Part shown: positions 43,710 to 52,399 of the stretch, piece by piece
How positions within the stretch are numbered: the first letter of the stretch is position 1
Layout of the letters: the number at the start of each line of letters is the position of its first letter
Origin: Micromonospora inyonensis
GTDB lineage: Bacteria; Actinomycetota; Actinomycetes; Mycobacteriales; Micromonosporaceae
Assembly (NCBI RefSeq): GCF_900091415.1
Contig: NZ_FMHU01000001.1
Span: 1,798,001-1,862,000 of the forward strand
DNA length: 64,000 bases
Direction of reading: 5' to 3'
Notes under the pieces: model-generated
Databases searched by the model: none
Told to the model about the DNA's origin: nothing
What the model saw: the letters and a program-made list of their open reading frames with translations, nothing else
Program-made: the position numbers and the translations under genes

Positions 43710-44879
43710 ATGGACGCCGGACTCAAGCGCGAGCTCGAAGCCAAGGTGTACGCGGGTGAGCGGCTGACCCGGGAGGACGGTGTCGCCCTCTACGACAGCG
43801 ACGACCTCGCCTGGCTGGGTCGCCTGGCGCACCACCGGCGTACCGAGCGTAACGGCGACCGGGTGATGTTCAACGTCAACCGGCACCTCAACCTGACCAA
43901 CGTCTGCTCCGCCTCGTGCGCGTACTGCTCGTTCCAGCGCAAGCCGGGCGAGAAGGACGCCTACACGATGCGGATCGACGAGGCCGTCCGCAAGGCCAAG
44001 GAGATGGAGGACGAGCAGCTCACCGAGCTGCACATCGTCAACGGCCTGCACCCGACCCTGCCCTGGCGCTACTACCCGAAGGTGCTGCGCGAGCTGAAGG
44101 CCGCGCTGCCCAACGTCAAGCTCAAGGCGTTCACGGCGACCGAGGTGCAGTGGTTCGAGAAGATCAGTGGCCTGCCCGCGGACGCGATCCTCGACGAGCT
44201 GATGGACGCCGGTCTGGAGTCGCTGACCGGGGGCGGCGCGGAGATCTTCGACTGGGAGGTCCGGCAGCACATCGTCGACCACGCCTGCCACTGGGAGGAC
44301 TGGTCCCGGATCCACCGACTGGCCCACGGCAAGGGCATGCGGACCCCGTCGACCATGCTCTACGGCCACATCGAGGAGCCCCGCCACCGGGTGGACCACG
44401 TGCTGCGGCTGCGCGAACTCCAGGACGAGACCGGCGGCTTCATGGTCTTCATCCCGCTGCGCTACCAGCACGACTTCGTCGACTCGGCGGACGGCAAGGT
44501 CCGTAACCGGATCCAGGCACGGACCACGATGGCATCCCCGGCCGAGTCGCTGAAGACCTTCGCGGTCTCCCGGCTGCTGTTCGACAACGTCCCGCACGTG
44601 AAGTGCTTCTGGGTGATGCACGGCCTCTCGGTGGCGCAGCTCTCGCTGAACTTCGGCGTGGACGACCTGGACGGCTCGGTCGTCGAATACAAGATCACCC
44701 ACGACGCGGACTCCTACGGCACGCCGAACACCATGCACCGCGACGACCTGCTCCACCTGATCTGGGACGCCGGGTTCCGCCCGGTCGAGCGGAACACCCG
44801 CTACGAGGTCGTCCGGGAGTACGACCCGGCCCCGTCGCTGGCGCAGCGGCGCTCCGAGCCGCAGCAGGTGTGGGCCTGA
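43710..44879 (+). CDS. mqnE: Aminofutalosine synthase (radical SAM)
   Basis: The 389-residue protein has the radical SAM cluster motif CSASCAYC (Cys66, Cys70, Cys73) followed by SFQRKPGEKDAYTM, which is the MqnE form. HIVNGLHPTLPWRYY and GLESLTGGGAEIF support the same family. It joins the MqnA product 3-(1-carboxyvinyl)oxybenzoate with S-adenosylmethionine to make aminofutalosine, the second step of the futalosine route. It stands alone with a modest promoter-length gap upstream of 229 bp from the NlpC gene start. Confidence 0.96.
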   Translation: MDAGLKRELEAKVYAGERLTREDGVALYDSDDLAWLGRLAHHRRTERNGDRVMFNVNRHLNLTNVCSASCAYCSFQRKPGEKDAYTMRIDEAVRKAKEMEDEQLTELHIVNGLHPTLPWRYYPKVLRELKAALPNVKLKAFTATEVQWFEKISGLPADAILDELMDAGLESLTGGGAEIFDWEVRQHIVDHACHWEDWSRIHRLAHGKGMRTPSTMLYGHIEEPRHRVDHVLRLRELQDETGGFMVFIPLRYQHDFVDSADGKVRNRIQARTTMASPAESLKTFAVSRLLFDNVPHVKCFWVMHGLSVAQLSLNFGVDDLDGSVVEYKITHDADSYGTPNTMHRDDLLHLIWDAGFRPVERNTRYEVVREYDPAPSLAQRRSEPQQVWA

Positions 44880-44937
44880 CCGTCGCCGGGCCGGTCGCCG
44901 TCGGGCGGCCGGCCTGCTCACGTACCCTGCAAGCGAC

Positions 44938-45369
44938 ATGAGCGAGCGCGACGAGGCACGGGACGGCTTTCCCCGGCGGGACGCCGAGGGGCGGGTCGTC
45001 GCCCTGGGTGACCTGCTCGGGGTGACCCTGGCCGGCGTGGTCATCGGGGTCCTGGCCCTGGTCCTGTTCGACTGGACGTTCGAGCTGATCGGCTCGGGCG
45101 ACTTCGGTCAGGCCAACGGCTGGCTCGCGGTGATCCTGCCGGCCTGGCTCTTCCTGGAGGACTTCCGGGCCTGGAGCTTCGGGGCCGCCCGGGTGGTCGC
45201 CGCGCTGCTGGCCGCGGTGCTGGGAGTGGCCGGCGGCCTGCTGGTGGCGGGGCTGGCCGACGGGTTGCCGCCGCTGGTCTCCGGCACGCTGGCGGCGACG
45301 GTCTTCACCGTCGTCTACGCCGTCGTCTGGTTCCACGGCGTGCACTGGCTGGCCCGCCGGACGGGCTGA
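44938..45369 (+). CDS. Small four-helix membrane protein, unknown function
   Basis: The 143-residue protein has an acidic/basic N-terminus (SERDEARDGFPRRD) then four hydrophobic helices (about 28-45, 62-75, 83-106 and 115-132). No family or motif is recognised. It lies between mqnE and the DUF4229 gene in the same direction, with a strong hairpin between it and the latter. Coding is supported by codon bias and an uninterrupted frame; the start is an ATG without a clear ribosome site. Confidence 0.6.
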   Translation: MSERDEARDGFPRRDAEGRVVALGDLLGVTLAGVVIGVLALVLFDWTFELIGSGDFGQANGWLAVILPAWLFLEDFRAWSFGAARVVAALLAAVLGVAGGLLVAGLADGLPPLVSGTLAATVFTVVYAVVWFHGVHWLARRTG

Positions 45370-45398
45370 ACACCGGCCCGCCGGACAGGTCGAGACCT

Positions 45399-45422
45399 CG
45401 CGTCGGGCACACGCCCGACGCG
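45399..45422 (+). terminator. Strong GC hairpin before the DUF4229 gene
   Basis: CGCGTCGGGC-ACAC-GCCCGACGCG is a perfect 10-base-pair stem with a four-base loop, 19 bases upstream of the GTG of the next gene. No T-run follows. It could be a terminator of the preceding gene or an attenuator/RNA-stability hairpin for the next one. Confidence 0.6.
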
Positions 45423-45441
45423 GGAGAACAGGAGTGGGAAC

Positions 45442-45750
45442 GTGAGCGCGGCGGTCAAGTACACCCTGGGCCGGATCGGGCTGTTCACTGTCGTGCTGCT
45501 CGCCCTCTGGCCGGTCGAGCTGAACATCTTCATCAAGCTGATGGTGGCGCTGGCTTTCTCCGCCGCGCTCTCCTTCTTCCTGCTGCGCGCCTGGCGGGAC
45601 GAGATGGCCGAGGAGATGGCGGGCGCGGCCGATCGCCGCCGGACCGAGAAGGAGCGGCTTCGCTCCGCCCTGGCCGGCGACGACCAGACCGACACCACGT
45701 CCGACGTCACGCCCGGGTCTGACGCCCCGCCCGCCGACGACCGTCGGTGA
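45442..45750 (+). CDS. DUF4229 family small membrane protein
   Basis: The 102-residue protein has two membrane helices close together (LGRIGLFTVVLLALWPVEL and IFIKLMVALAFSAALSFFLL) followed by a charged tail with ARG/GLU-rich helix (RDEMAEEMAGAADRRRTEKERL). This layout matches DUF4229 of actinobacteria. The GTG start at 45442 has GGAG at the proper distance. Function in the family is unknown; it often lies near menaquinone or respiratory genes. Confidence 0.78.
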   Translation: MSAAVKYTLGRIGLFTVVLLALWPVELNIFIKLMVALAFSAALSFFLLRAWRDEMAEEMAGAADRRRTEKERLRSALAGDDQTDTTSDVTPGSDAPPADDRR

Positions 45751-45763
45751 CCGGCGGACCGGA

Positions 45764-47109
45764 CTACCAGTTGGTGGAGCCGGCCGGCAGTGCCGGCCAG
45801 GGGCGGTCCACCGGCTTGATCAGGTAAGCGACGCCTCCGGGGCCACCGGCGACGCCACCACTGGCGGTGGTCCGCTTGGTCCGCAGCCAGATCTGCTCGA
45901 ACTGCTCCCGCTTGTAGACGTTGCGGACCACGTCGTTGCTGGACGAGGCGGGGTCGTTGACGATGACGTCGCCGTCGGCGGTGAAGCCCACCACCACGAA
46001 GAGGTGGCCGGCGGTGCCGTAGTTCGCCCCGTCGAGTTCGCTGGCGAGGAACGACTGGCTGGTCACGACCGGGATGCCGGCGGCGATGAAGCGCTCCAGT
46101 TCGTCCAGTGAGTGCAGCCGGGTCACCCGTCCCTCCAGGCCCGGGAAGCTGGCCGCGTACGCGGTGTTGAAGGGCCAGTTGCCGGCCCCGGAGTAGGTGT
46201 GGTCGTAGACACTCCGGGCGGCGTGGTTGACCGTCGGGTCCGGGTACGTCGGGTCGACCCAGGAGGTCTCCTCGGCGCTCGGGCGGCGTCCCCAGTACTC
46301 CACCACCATCTCGGTCGAGGTGGGGGAACACCACGCCTGACCACCGCCGTCGTACTCGGGGTAGTGGCCGGAGTGGACCATCTGGGAGTAGCGGGGCACC
46401 GGCAGCTCGACGCCCCAGGCGATGCCCCCGGCGCTCGGGGTGACGGTGAACCGGTCCGGGACGTACGAACTCATCGCGCCGACCATCCGGACGACCGGGG
46501 CGGCCTGCTGGTGGGGGCCCGGTACAGGGTCAGCCGGAGCTGGTACGCGCGCAGCAGCGGCCCGGCTGCCGCGTCCCGGACGGAGAGGGTGTCGGTCCAG
46601 ACGTCGGAGTGCTTGTCCCCCTGCTTGTCGACGCTGGCCCGGCGGATGTCGGCGTCGCCCGAGGCCCAGCGGCTCATGACGTACCAGGGGGTCGAGGAGC
46701 CGCTGGTGTAGCGGCCCTGCAACTCGACCTGGATCCAGGTGCCGGCCGGGGTGGTCGCGTTCCAGGAGGCGATCATCTCGCTGGCGTCGAAGCCGATCGG
46801 GGTGACCGGTGAGGTCCACGTCCCGTACGCCCAGGTGCGTTTGATCCCGGTGTGCGGGTCCCGGTAGGTGGTGCTTCCGGCCGGGACGCCCAGGGTGAGG
46901 CCGGCGGGGGTGGCGACCGTGCCGGCGGCGGTGCCCCGGCTCCAGTCGGCCGTCCCGGTCCAGTCCTGCCAGGTGATCTGTTCGTCGTGAGTGGTCTGGC
47001 CCGCCGGGGCGGACCCCGGGGCGGCGACGGTGGCGGTGGTCATGGTGGCGAGGAGGGCGAACGCGGTGACGCCGACGACGGCGACCGCGCGTAGACGTGG
47101 TCCGGCCAT
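45764..47109 (-). pseudogene. Secreted C39-like peptidase, frameshifted
   Basis: From the ATG at 47109 the frame gives a signal peptide (VAVVGVTAFALLATMTTATVAAPG) and a beta-rich domain to YQLRLTLYRAP, then runs into a stop at 46471. The other frame continues with AAPVVRMVGAMSSYVPDRF and a peptidase_C39_2-like domain: Cys in GGQAWCSPTSTEMVVEYWG, His in AGHLFVVVGFTADGDVIVNDP. Restoring one base in the run of five G at 46513-46517 (C on the coding strand) joins the two. So it is one protein with a single-base loss, a slippage site or a sequencing error. It is divergent from the M14 gene. Confidence 0.75.
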
Positions 47110-47324
47110 GGAAGCTCCGCTGCTGGTAGGAGGGGGTGCATCGTTTGGTATCACTATCCCGTTCGGCGGGAAGTTTCGCCAGATGTCCATTGAGGGGAAA
47201 ATTTTTGCCGATGTGAGGATCCGCTTGGCATGAAAGAGAAAGGTGTCAATATTGATATGACCATGGGGCCGGTGGTGAAGTGTGATCCACCAGCGGAGAC
47301 ACTCCGCGCCGTCAGGAGGTTGGC

Positions 47325-49025
47325 ATGGCCTTCCGAAAATCCGTCACACTCCGTCGTGGAGTGGTGCTCGCCGTCAGTGCCGCGGTGGGACTCTTCGCCG
47401 TGGTCGCCGGACCGGTCTCCGCGGAGCCCCGCGCCGAGCGGTCCGAACCGACCACCACGCAGTACCAGGTGCACGGTCCGCGTACCGTCGACGACCGCAG
47501 TGCGGTGGCCCGCACCGGCGCCAGCATCGACGGCATCGAGCACGGCCGGCTGGTCGTCTCGGCCACCCCGGCCGAGGCCGCCGCGATCACCAAGCTCGGC
47601 TTCCGGCTCGACCCGATGGCCGACCCGCACGACCACTCGACCGAGTCGGCGGATCCCGGCACCGCAGCCTTCCCGCCGGCCGACTCGAACTACCACGACT
47701 ACGCCGAGTTGACCGCCGTGGTCAACAAGGTGGTCGCCGACCACCCCACCCTCGCCCGCAAGATCAGCATCGGTCGTTCGTACGAGGGACGCGACCTGAT
47801 GGCGGTCAAGATCTCCGACAACGTCGCCACCGACGAGAACGAGCCGGAGATCGTGTTCAACTCCCAGCAGCATGCCCGAGAGCACCTCACCGTCGAGATG
47901 GCGATCTACCTGCTCAACCTCTTCACCGACAGCTACGGCACCGACTCGCGGGTCACCAACGTGGTGAACAGCCGGGAGCTGTGGATCATCCCGACCGTGA
48001 ACCCGGACGGCAGCGAGTACGACATCGCCACCGGCTCGTACCGGTCCTGGCGGAAGAACCGGCAGCCGAACAGCGGCTCGACGGCGGTCGGCACCGACCT
48101 GAACCGGAACTGGGGCTACCAGTGGGGCTGCTGCGGCGGCTCCTCCGGCTCGCCCGGGTCGGACACCTACCGTGGCCCGTCGGCGTTCTCCGCGCCGGAG
48201 ACCGCGGCGTTCCGGGACTTCGTGAACAGCCGGGTGATCGGTGGCGTCCAGCAGATCAAGGCGAACATCGACTTCCACACGTACTCGGAGCTGGTGCTCT
48301 GGCCGTTCGGCTACACCTACAACAACACCGCGCCGGGGATGACCACCGACCAGTACAACACCTTCGCCGCCATCGGCCAGCAGATGGCGAACCTCAACGG
48401 CTACACCCCGGAGCAGTCCAGCGACCTCTACATCACCGACGGTGACAGCCTGGACTGGATGTGGGGGCAGCACAAGATCTGGGCGTACACCTTCGAGATG
48501 TACCCGAAGAACGCCTTCAGCGGCGGCTTCTACCCGCCCGACGAGGTGATCACGCGGGAGACCGCCCGGAACAAGGACGCCGTGCTGCTGCTCAGCGAGT
48601 ACGCCGACTGCCCGTACCGGGCGATCGGCAAGCAGGGCACCTACTGCGGCACCGGCACCCCGCCGCCGGACCCGACCGGCTGCACCGGCACCAACGACAC
48701 CGACGTCGCGATCCCGGACGGCGGCTCGGCGGTGACCAGCGCGATCACCATCGCCGACTGCGGCCGGGCGGCCTCGGCCACCGCCACGGTCACCGTGGAC
48801 ATCCCGCACACCTACCGTGGTGACGTGGTCGTCGACCTGCTCGCTCCGGACGGCACCGCCTACCGGCTGAAGAATTCCAGCAGCTCGGACAGCGCGGACA
48901 ACATCGACGCCACCTACACGGTGGACGTGTCCGGCGAGACGGCCGACGGCAGCTGGCGGTTGCAGGTGCGCGACATCTACACCACCGACACCGGTCACAT
49001 CAACTCCTGGACCCTGACGGTCTGA
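47325..49025 (+). CDS. Secreted zinc carboxypeptidase (M14) with proprotein convertase P-domain
   Basis: The 566-residue protein has a signal peptide ([24 protein letters not shown]), a propeptide (to about 120) and an M14 domain (about 125-430). Zinc ligands are in QQHAREHLT (HxxE) and [15 protein letters not shown], with [10 protein letters not shown] and the catalytic glutamate in YTFEMYP. Residues about 450-566 are a P-domain ([16 protein letters not shown] and SWTLTV) found in secreted proteases. It trims peptides outside the cell, as carboxypeptidase T does. The 215-bp gap to the divergent C39-like gene is AT-richer and probably holds both promoters. Confidence 0.93.
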   Translation: MAFRKSVTLRRGVVLAVSAAVGLFAVVAGPVSAEPRAERSEPTTTQYQVHGPRTVDDRSAVARTGASIDGIEHGRLVVSATPAEAAAITKLGFRLDPMADPHDHSTESADPGTAAFPPADSNYHDYAELTAVVNKVVADHPTLARKISIGRSYEGRDLMAVKISDNVATDENEPEIVFNSQQHAREHLTVEMAIYLLNLFTDSYGTDSRVTNVVNSRELWIIPTVNPDGSEYDIATGSYRSWRKNRQPNSGSTAVGTDLNRNWGYQWGCCGGSSGSPGSDTYRGPSAFSAPETAAFRDFVNSRVIGGVQQIKANIDFHTYSELVLWPFGYTYNNTAPGMTTDQYNTFAAIGQQMANLNGYTPEQSSDLYITDGDSLDWMWGQHKIWAYTFEMYPKNAFSGGFYPPDEVITRETARNKDAVLLLSEYADCPYRAIGKQGTYCGTGTPPPDPTGCTGTNDTDVAIPDGGSAVTSAITIADCGRAASATATVTVDIPHTYRGDVVVDLLAPDGTAYRLKNSSSSDSADNIDATYTVDVSGETADGSWRLQVRDIYTTDTGHINSWTLTV

Positions 49026-49033
49026 CCAGCGAC

Positions 49034-49074
49034 ACGGTGCGGGCGGGCCGGCCACGCCGGTCCGCCCGCACCGT
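49034..49074 (+). terminator. Long GC hairpin after the M14 carboxypeptidase
   Basis: The arms 49034-49051 and 49057-49074 pair at 17 of 18 positions (one G/T), with a five-base loop, beginning 9 bases after the TGA. It separates the M14 gene from the cobalamin riboswitch leader. No clear T-tract follows, as often in actinobacteria. Confidence 0.75.
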
Positions 49075-49076
49075 CC

Positions 49077-49290
49077 GTGGTGCGCTACCGTTCCCCCGGA
49101 CCACCCGCAGCGAAGCCGGTCCGAACCCGGCGCTGTCCCGCAACTGTGACGCCTTCCGCCCCGGCCCGCCGGCCGGGCGCCTTCCGGCCTCCTGGCCGGG
49201 ACGCTCGCTCCCCGCCGGGTCACCGGCCAGAGCCGAGCGGGAGGACGAGCCAGGCCGCCTGCGGAGGGTCGCGACACGCGCTCTCGAGGA
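49077..49290 (+). promoter_or_regulatory. Cobalamin riboswitch
   Basis: The conserved core is visible: GAAGCCGGTCCGAACCCGG directly followed by CGCTGTCCCGCAACTGTGA at about 49112-49149, and GAGCCAGGCCGCCTGC at about 49247-49262. These are the adenosylcobalamin-aptamer boxes and 3' element. It lies 70-90 bases upstream of the substrate-binding gene of the ABC transporter at 49363, so high cobalamin should lower expression. The outer boundaries are approximate. Confidence 0.92.
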
Positions 49291-49362
49291 AGGGCGCCTC
49301 GCGGGCGGTCGGGCCCACGGCCCCTGTCGGCGAAGCACACTCCTCGACCGACAGGAGGCCAG

Positions 49363-50301
49363 ATGACACGACGTACCCCCCGGCTCCTCACCGTGGCGCT
49401 CGCGGTCGCCGCGCTCGCGCTCGGTGCCTGCGCCGAGCCGGACGACGACGAACCGACCCCCGGCGCGAGTGGCGCGGCGGGACAGTTCCCGGTCACGGTC
49501 GGCAAGCTGACCCTGGAGAAGCGGCCCGAGAAGATCGTCTCGCTCTCCGCCACCGCCACCGAGATGCTCTTCGCCATCGGCGCGGGCGCGCAGGTCACCG
49601 CAGTCGACGAGCGGTCGAACCACCCGCCGGAGGCACCGAAGACCGACCTCTCCGGCTTCCAGCCGAACGCCGAGGCGATCTCCGCGAAGAACCCGGACCT
49701 CGTCGTGCTCTCCGACGACATGAACAAGATCGTCGACCAGCTCACCGCGCTGAAGATCCCGGTCCACCTCACCCCGGCGGCGCAGACCCTCGACGACACG
49801 TACCGGCAGATCGGCGAGCTGGGCCAGCTCACCGGTCAGGTCGACGGGGCGGCCGACCTGACCCGGCGGATGAAGGACGACATCGCCAAGCTGGTCAAGG
49901 ACCTGCCGAAGCGCGCCGAGAAGCTCACCTACTACCACGAGCTGGGCCCGGAGCTGTACACCGCGACCAGCAAGACCTACATCGGTTCGCTGTACGCGCT
50001 GGTCGGGCTGGAGAACATCGCCGACGCGTCCGACGCCGACGGCAAGAGCGGCGGCTACCCGCAGCTCTCCCAGGAGGTCATCGTCTCCGCCGACCCGGAC
50101 TTCATCTTCCTGGCCGACACCAAGTGCTGCCAGCAGAGCGCGCAGACGGTCGGGGCGCGCGGTGGCTGGGCCGGTCTCACCGCCGTGAAGAACAACCGGA
50201 TCGTCCCGCTCGACGACGACATCGCCTCGCGGTGGGGGCCGCGCGTGGTCGACCTGCTCCGCGCGATCGTCGACGCCGTCGCCAAGGCACCGGTCGCGTG
50301 A
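49363..50301 (+). CDS. btuF: Cobalamin/corrinoid ABC transporter substrate-binding lipoprotein
   Basis: The 312-residue protein has a lipoprotein signal (TVALAVAALALGAC) and two lobes typical of BtuF/FecB proteins: EKIVSLSATATEMLFAIGAGAQVTAVDERS, NPDLVVLSDDM, and a C-terminal DPDFIFLADTKCC. It catches corrinoid outside the cell for the following permease and ATPase. The riboswitch upstream is the main reason to assign cobalamin and not iron-siderophore; sequence alone cannot tell. A 60-bp repeat follows 9 bases after the stop. Confidence 0.85.
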   Translation: MTRRTPRLLTVALAVAALALGACAEPDDDEPTPGASGAAGQFPVTVGKLTLEKRPEKIVSLSATATEMLFAIGAGAQVTAVDERSNHPPEAPKTDLSGFQPNAEAISAKNPDLVVLSDDMNKIVDQLTALKIPVHLTPAAQTLDDTYRQIGELGQLTGQVDGAADLTRRMKDDIAKLVKDLPKRAEKLTYYHELGPELYTATSKTYIGSLYALVGLENIADASDADGKSGGYPQLSQEVIVSADPDFIFLADTKCCQQSAQTVGARGGWAGLTAVKNNRIVPLDDDIASRWGPRVVDLLRAIVDAVAKAPVA

Positions 50302-50310
50302 CCGTGCCGA

Positions 50311-50370
50311 GTTGGTAGCAGGGGTCCCCTCCAGTGCAAAAAGCGGTAACAGGGGACCCCTCCTCACACC
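50311..50370. repeat. 60-bp palindromic repeat, copy 5
   Basis: GTTGGTAGCAGGGGTCCCCT at the left and AACAGGGGACCCCTCC at the right are joined by GCAAAAAGCG. The outer ends are more diverged than in other copies. It lies between btuF and btuC, within the operon, and a GTG at 50334 inside it is in frame with btuC. Confidence 0.85.
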
Positions 50371-50411
50371 GGGGCGGCTCCGCGTACCGGGGCGGCTCCG
50401 CGGGTTCGGCG

Positions 50412-51476
50412 GTGGCGGCCGGTCGGGCGGGGGCCCGGCCGGCCGGGCTGCGCCTGCCGTGGCTGGCAGCCGGGATCGCCGCCGTCCTGGTCGCGCTCAT
50501 CGCCGGAGTGTCGTTCGGCCCGGTCAGCCTGCCGCCCGGCAGCGTCGCGCTCGAACTTCTCAACCTGATCCCCGGGGTACGCCTCGACAGCGGGCTCACC
50601 GAGCGTGAGATCGCGATCATCACCGAGCTGCGGCTGCCCCGCGCGGTGCTCGGTCTGCTCGTCGGTGGGCTGCTCGCCCTGGCCGGCGGCTGCTACCAGG
50701 GCGTCTTCCGCAACCCGTTGGCCGACCCGTACCTGCTGGGGGTGGCGGCCGGCGCGGGCCTGGCGGTCACCGCGGTGATCGCCCTCGGCGGCACCGACGG
50801 CGCGCTGACCCGGCTGCCGTTCACGATTCCGCTGGCCGCGTTCGTCGGCTCGCTCGGCGCGGTGGCGATGACGTACCTGCTCGGAGCCGCCGGGGGACGC
50901 GACCGCTCCCCGGCGACCCTGATCCTGGCCGGGGTGGCGGTCTCGGCGGTCCTCTCGGCCGGCCAGACCTTCGTGCTGCAACGCAACTCGGACAACATCC
51001 AGCAGGTCTACTCCTGGCTGCTCGGGCGGCTGGCCACCGCCGGCTGGCACGACGTGCTGCTGGTGCTGCCGTACTTCGCGCTGACCGCCGTGGTGGTGCT
51101 GCTGCACCGACGGGAACTCGACGTGCTCGCCCTCGGCGACGACGAGGCGAGCAGCCTGGGCCTGCACCCGCAGCGCTCCCGGTACCTGCTGGTCGCCGCC
51201 GCCTCGCTCGGCACCGCCGCCGCCGTCTCCGCCTCCGGCCTGATCGGCTTCGTGGGGATCATCGTGCCGCACACCGTACGGCTGCTCGCCGGCTCCAGCT
51301 ACCGGGCGATCCTGCCACTGTCGATGCTCTTCGGCGGGGCGTTCCTGGCGTTGACCGACGTGATCGCCCGGACCGCCGCCGCCCCCGCCGAGGTGCCGAT
51401 CGGCGTGGTCACCGCCCTGCTCGGCGGGCCGTTCTTCGTCCTGGTGCTGCGGACCGCCCGCCGGGTGCTCACGTGA
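50412..51476 (+). CDS. btuC: Cobalamin-type ABC transporter permease (FecCD family)
   Basis: The protein (354 residues from the GTG at 50412) has about nine to ten membrane helices with FecCD signatures: LRLPRAVLGLLVGGLLALAGGCYQGVFRNPLADPYLLGVAAGAG and SGLIGFVGIIVPHTVRLLAG. It pairs with the ATPase, whose start overlaps its stop (GTGA). The frame is open further upstream to a GTG at 50334 inside the repeat element; that start would add 26 low-complexity residues including SAYRGGSAGSA. Neither start has a strong ribosome site. Confidence 0.88.
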   Translation: MAAGRAGARPAGLRLPWLAAGIAAVLVALIAGVSFGPVSLPPGSVALELLNLIPGVRLDSGLTEREIAIITELRLPRAVLGLLVGGLLALAGGCYQGVFRNPLADPYLLGVAAGAGLAVTAVIALGGTDGALTRLPFTIPLAAFVGSLGAVAMTYLLGAAGGRDRSPATLILAGVAVSAVLSAGQTFVLQRNSDNIQQVYSWLLGRLATAGWHDVLLVLPYFALTAVVVLLHRRELDVLALGDDEASSLGLHPQRSRYLLVAAASLGTAAAVSASGLIGFVGIIVPHTVRLLAGSSYRAILPLSMLFGGAFLALTDVIARTAAAPAEVPIGVVTALLGGPFFVLVLRTARRVLT

Positions 51477-52396
51477 GCGCCGACCGGCCCGTCCGGGCGG
51501 GCATCGACGCCCCGGCGGGCATCGACGCCCCGGCGGGCATCGACGCCCCGGCGGGCATCGACGCCCCGGCGGGCATCGACGGCCCGGCGGATGCCGGCGT
51601 GCGTCCCGCCGTCGAGGTGCGGGGGCTGCACGTCAGCCTGGACGGCGTCCCGATCCTCACCGGCGTCGACCTGACCGTCGCCGCCGGCGAGTGGGTCACC
51701 GTGATCGGCCCGAACGGCGCGGGGAAGTCCACCCTGCTGCGCGCCGTCGGCGGCCTGCTGCCCGCGTCCGGCGCCATCTCCCTGTTCGGCACGCCCAGCG
51801 CGGCCCTGCGCCGCCGCGAGCGGGCCCGGGTGGTGGCTACGGTCGCGCAGTCCCCGGCCGTTCCGGCCGGCATGTCGGTGTTCGACTACGTGCTGCTCGG
51901 GCGGACCCCGTACATCCCGCCGCTGGGCCGGGAGTCCGCCGCCGACCTGACCGCCGTGGACGAGGTGCTCGACCGGCTGGACCTGACCGGCTTCGCCCGC
52001 CGCGAGCTGGCCACCCTCTCCGGCGGGGAACGGCAGCGGGTCTTCCTGGCGCGGGCGTTGGCGCAGGGAGCGACCCTGCTGCTGCTCGACGAGCCGACCA
52101 GCGCCCTGGACATCGGCCACCAGCAGGAGGTGCTCGAGCTGGTCGACCAGCTCCGGCACGCGCACGGGCTGACCGTGCTCGCCACCATGCACGATCTCAC
52201 CGTCGCCGGCGAGTACGCCGACCGCCTGGTGCTGGTCGCCGAGGGGCGGGCGGTCGCCACCGGCGCTCCCGGCGAGGTGCTCACCGAGAAACTGCTCGCC
52301 ACCCACTACCGGGCCCGGGTCCGGGTCGTGGACGGCAGCCACGGTCCCCTGGTCGTGCCGGTGCGTCCCGCCCGGTTGCCGTCCACGACGTCCTGA
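51473..52396 (+). CDS. btuD: Cobalamin-type ABC transporter ATP-binding protein
   Basis: The 307-residue protein has Walker A GPNGAGKST, the signature LSGGERQR, Walker B LLLLDEPTSALD and the H-loop in ATMHDLTV. It closes the btuFCD operon. Before the ABC domain lies an N-terminal extension of about 45 residues with five GIDAPA-type units, encoded by an 18-bp minisatellite. Such a tail is not found in most BtuD/FecE proteins. The start is a GTG overlapping the permease stop. Confidence 0.9.
   Translation: MSADRPVRAGIDAPAGIDAPAGIDAPAGIDAPAGIDGPADAGVRPAVEVRGLHVSLDGVPILTGVDLTVAAGEWVTVIGPNGAGKSTLLRAVGGLLPASGAISLFGTPSAALRRRERARVVATVAQSPAVPAGMSVFDYVLLGRTPYIPPLGRESAADLTAVDEVLDRLDLTGFARRELATLSGGERQRVFLARALAQGATLLLLDEPTSALDIGHQQEVLELVDQLRHAHGLTVLATMHDLTVAGEYADRLVLVAEGRAVATGAPGEVLTEKLLATHYRARVRVVDGSHGPLVVPVRPARLPSTTS
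51500..51589 (+). repeat. Minisatellite: five tandem 18-bp units inside btuD
   Basis: Units start at 51500, 51518, 51536, 51554 and 51572; each reads GGCATCGACGCCCCGGCG, and the last has one change (GGC for GCC). The period is a multiple of three, so it encodes GIDAPA four times and GIDGPA once and keeps the frame when the copy number changes. Confidence 0.95.
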
Positions 52397-52399
52397 CAG

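Noticed and set aside
47154..49832. Large minus-strand frame opposite the M14 carboxypeptidase and btuF
   Set aside because: Both plus-strand genes have signal peptides and full motifs, and the minus frame has no domain. It is a shadow.
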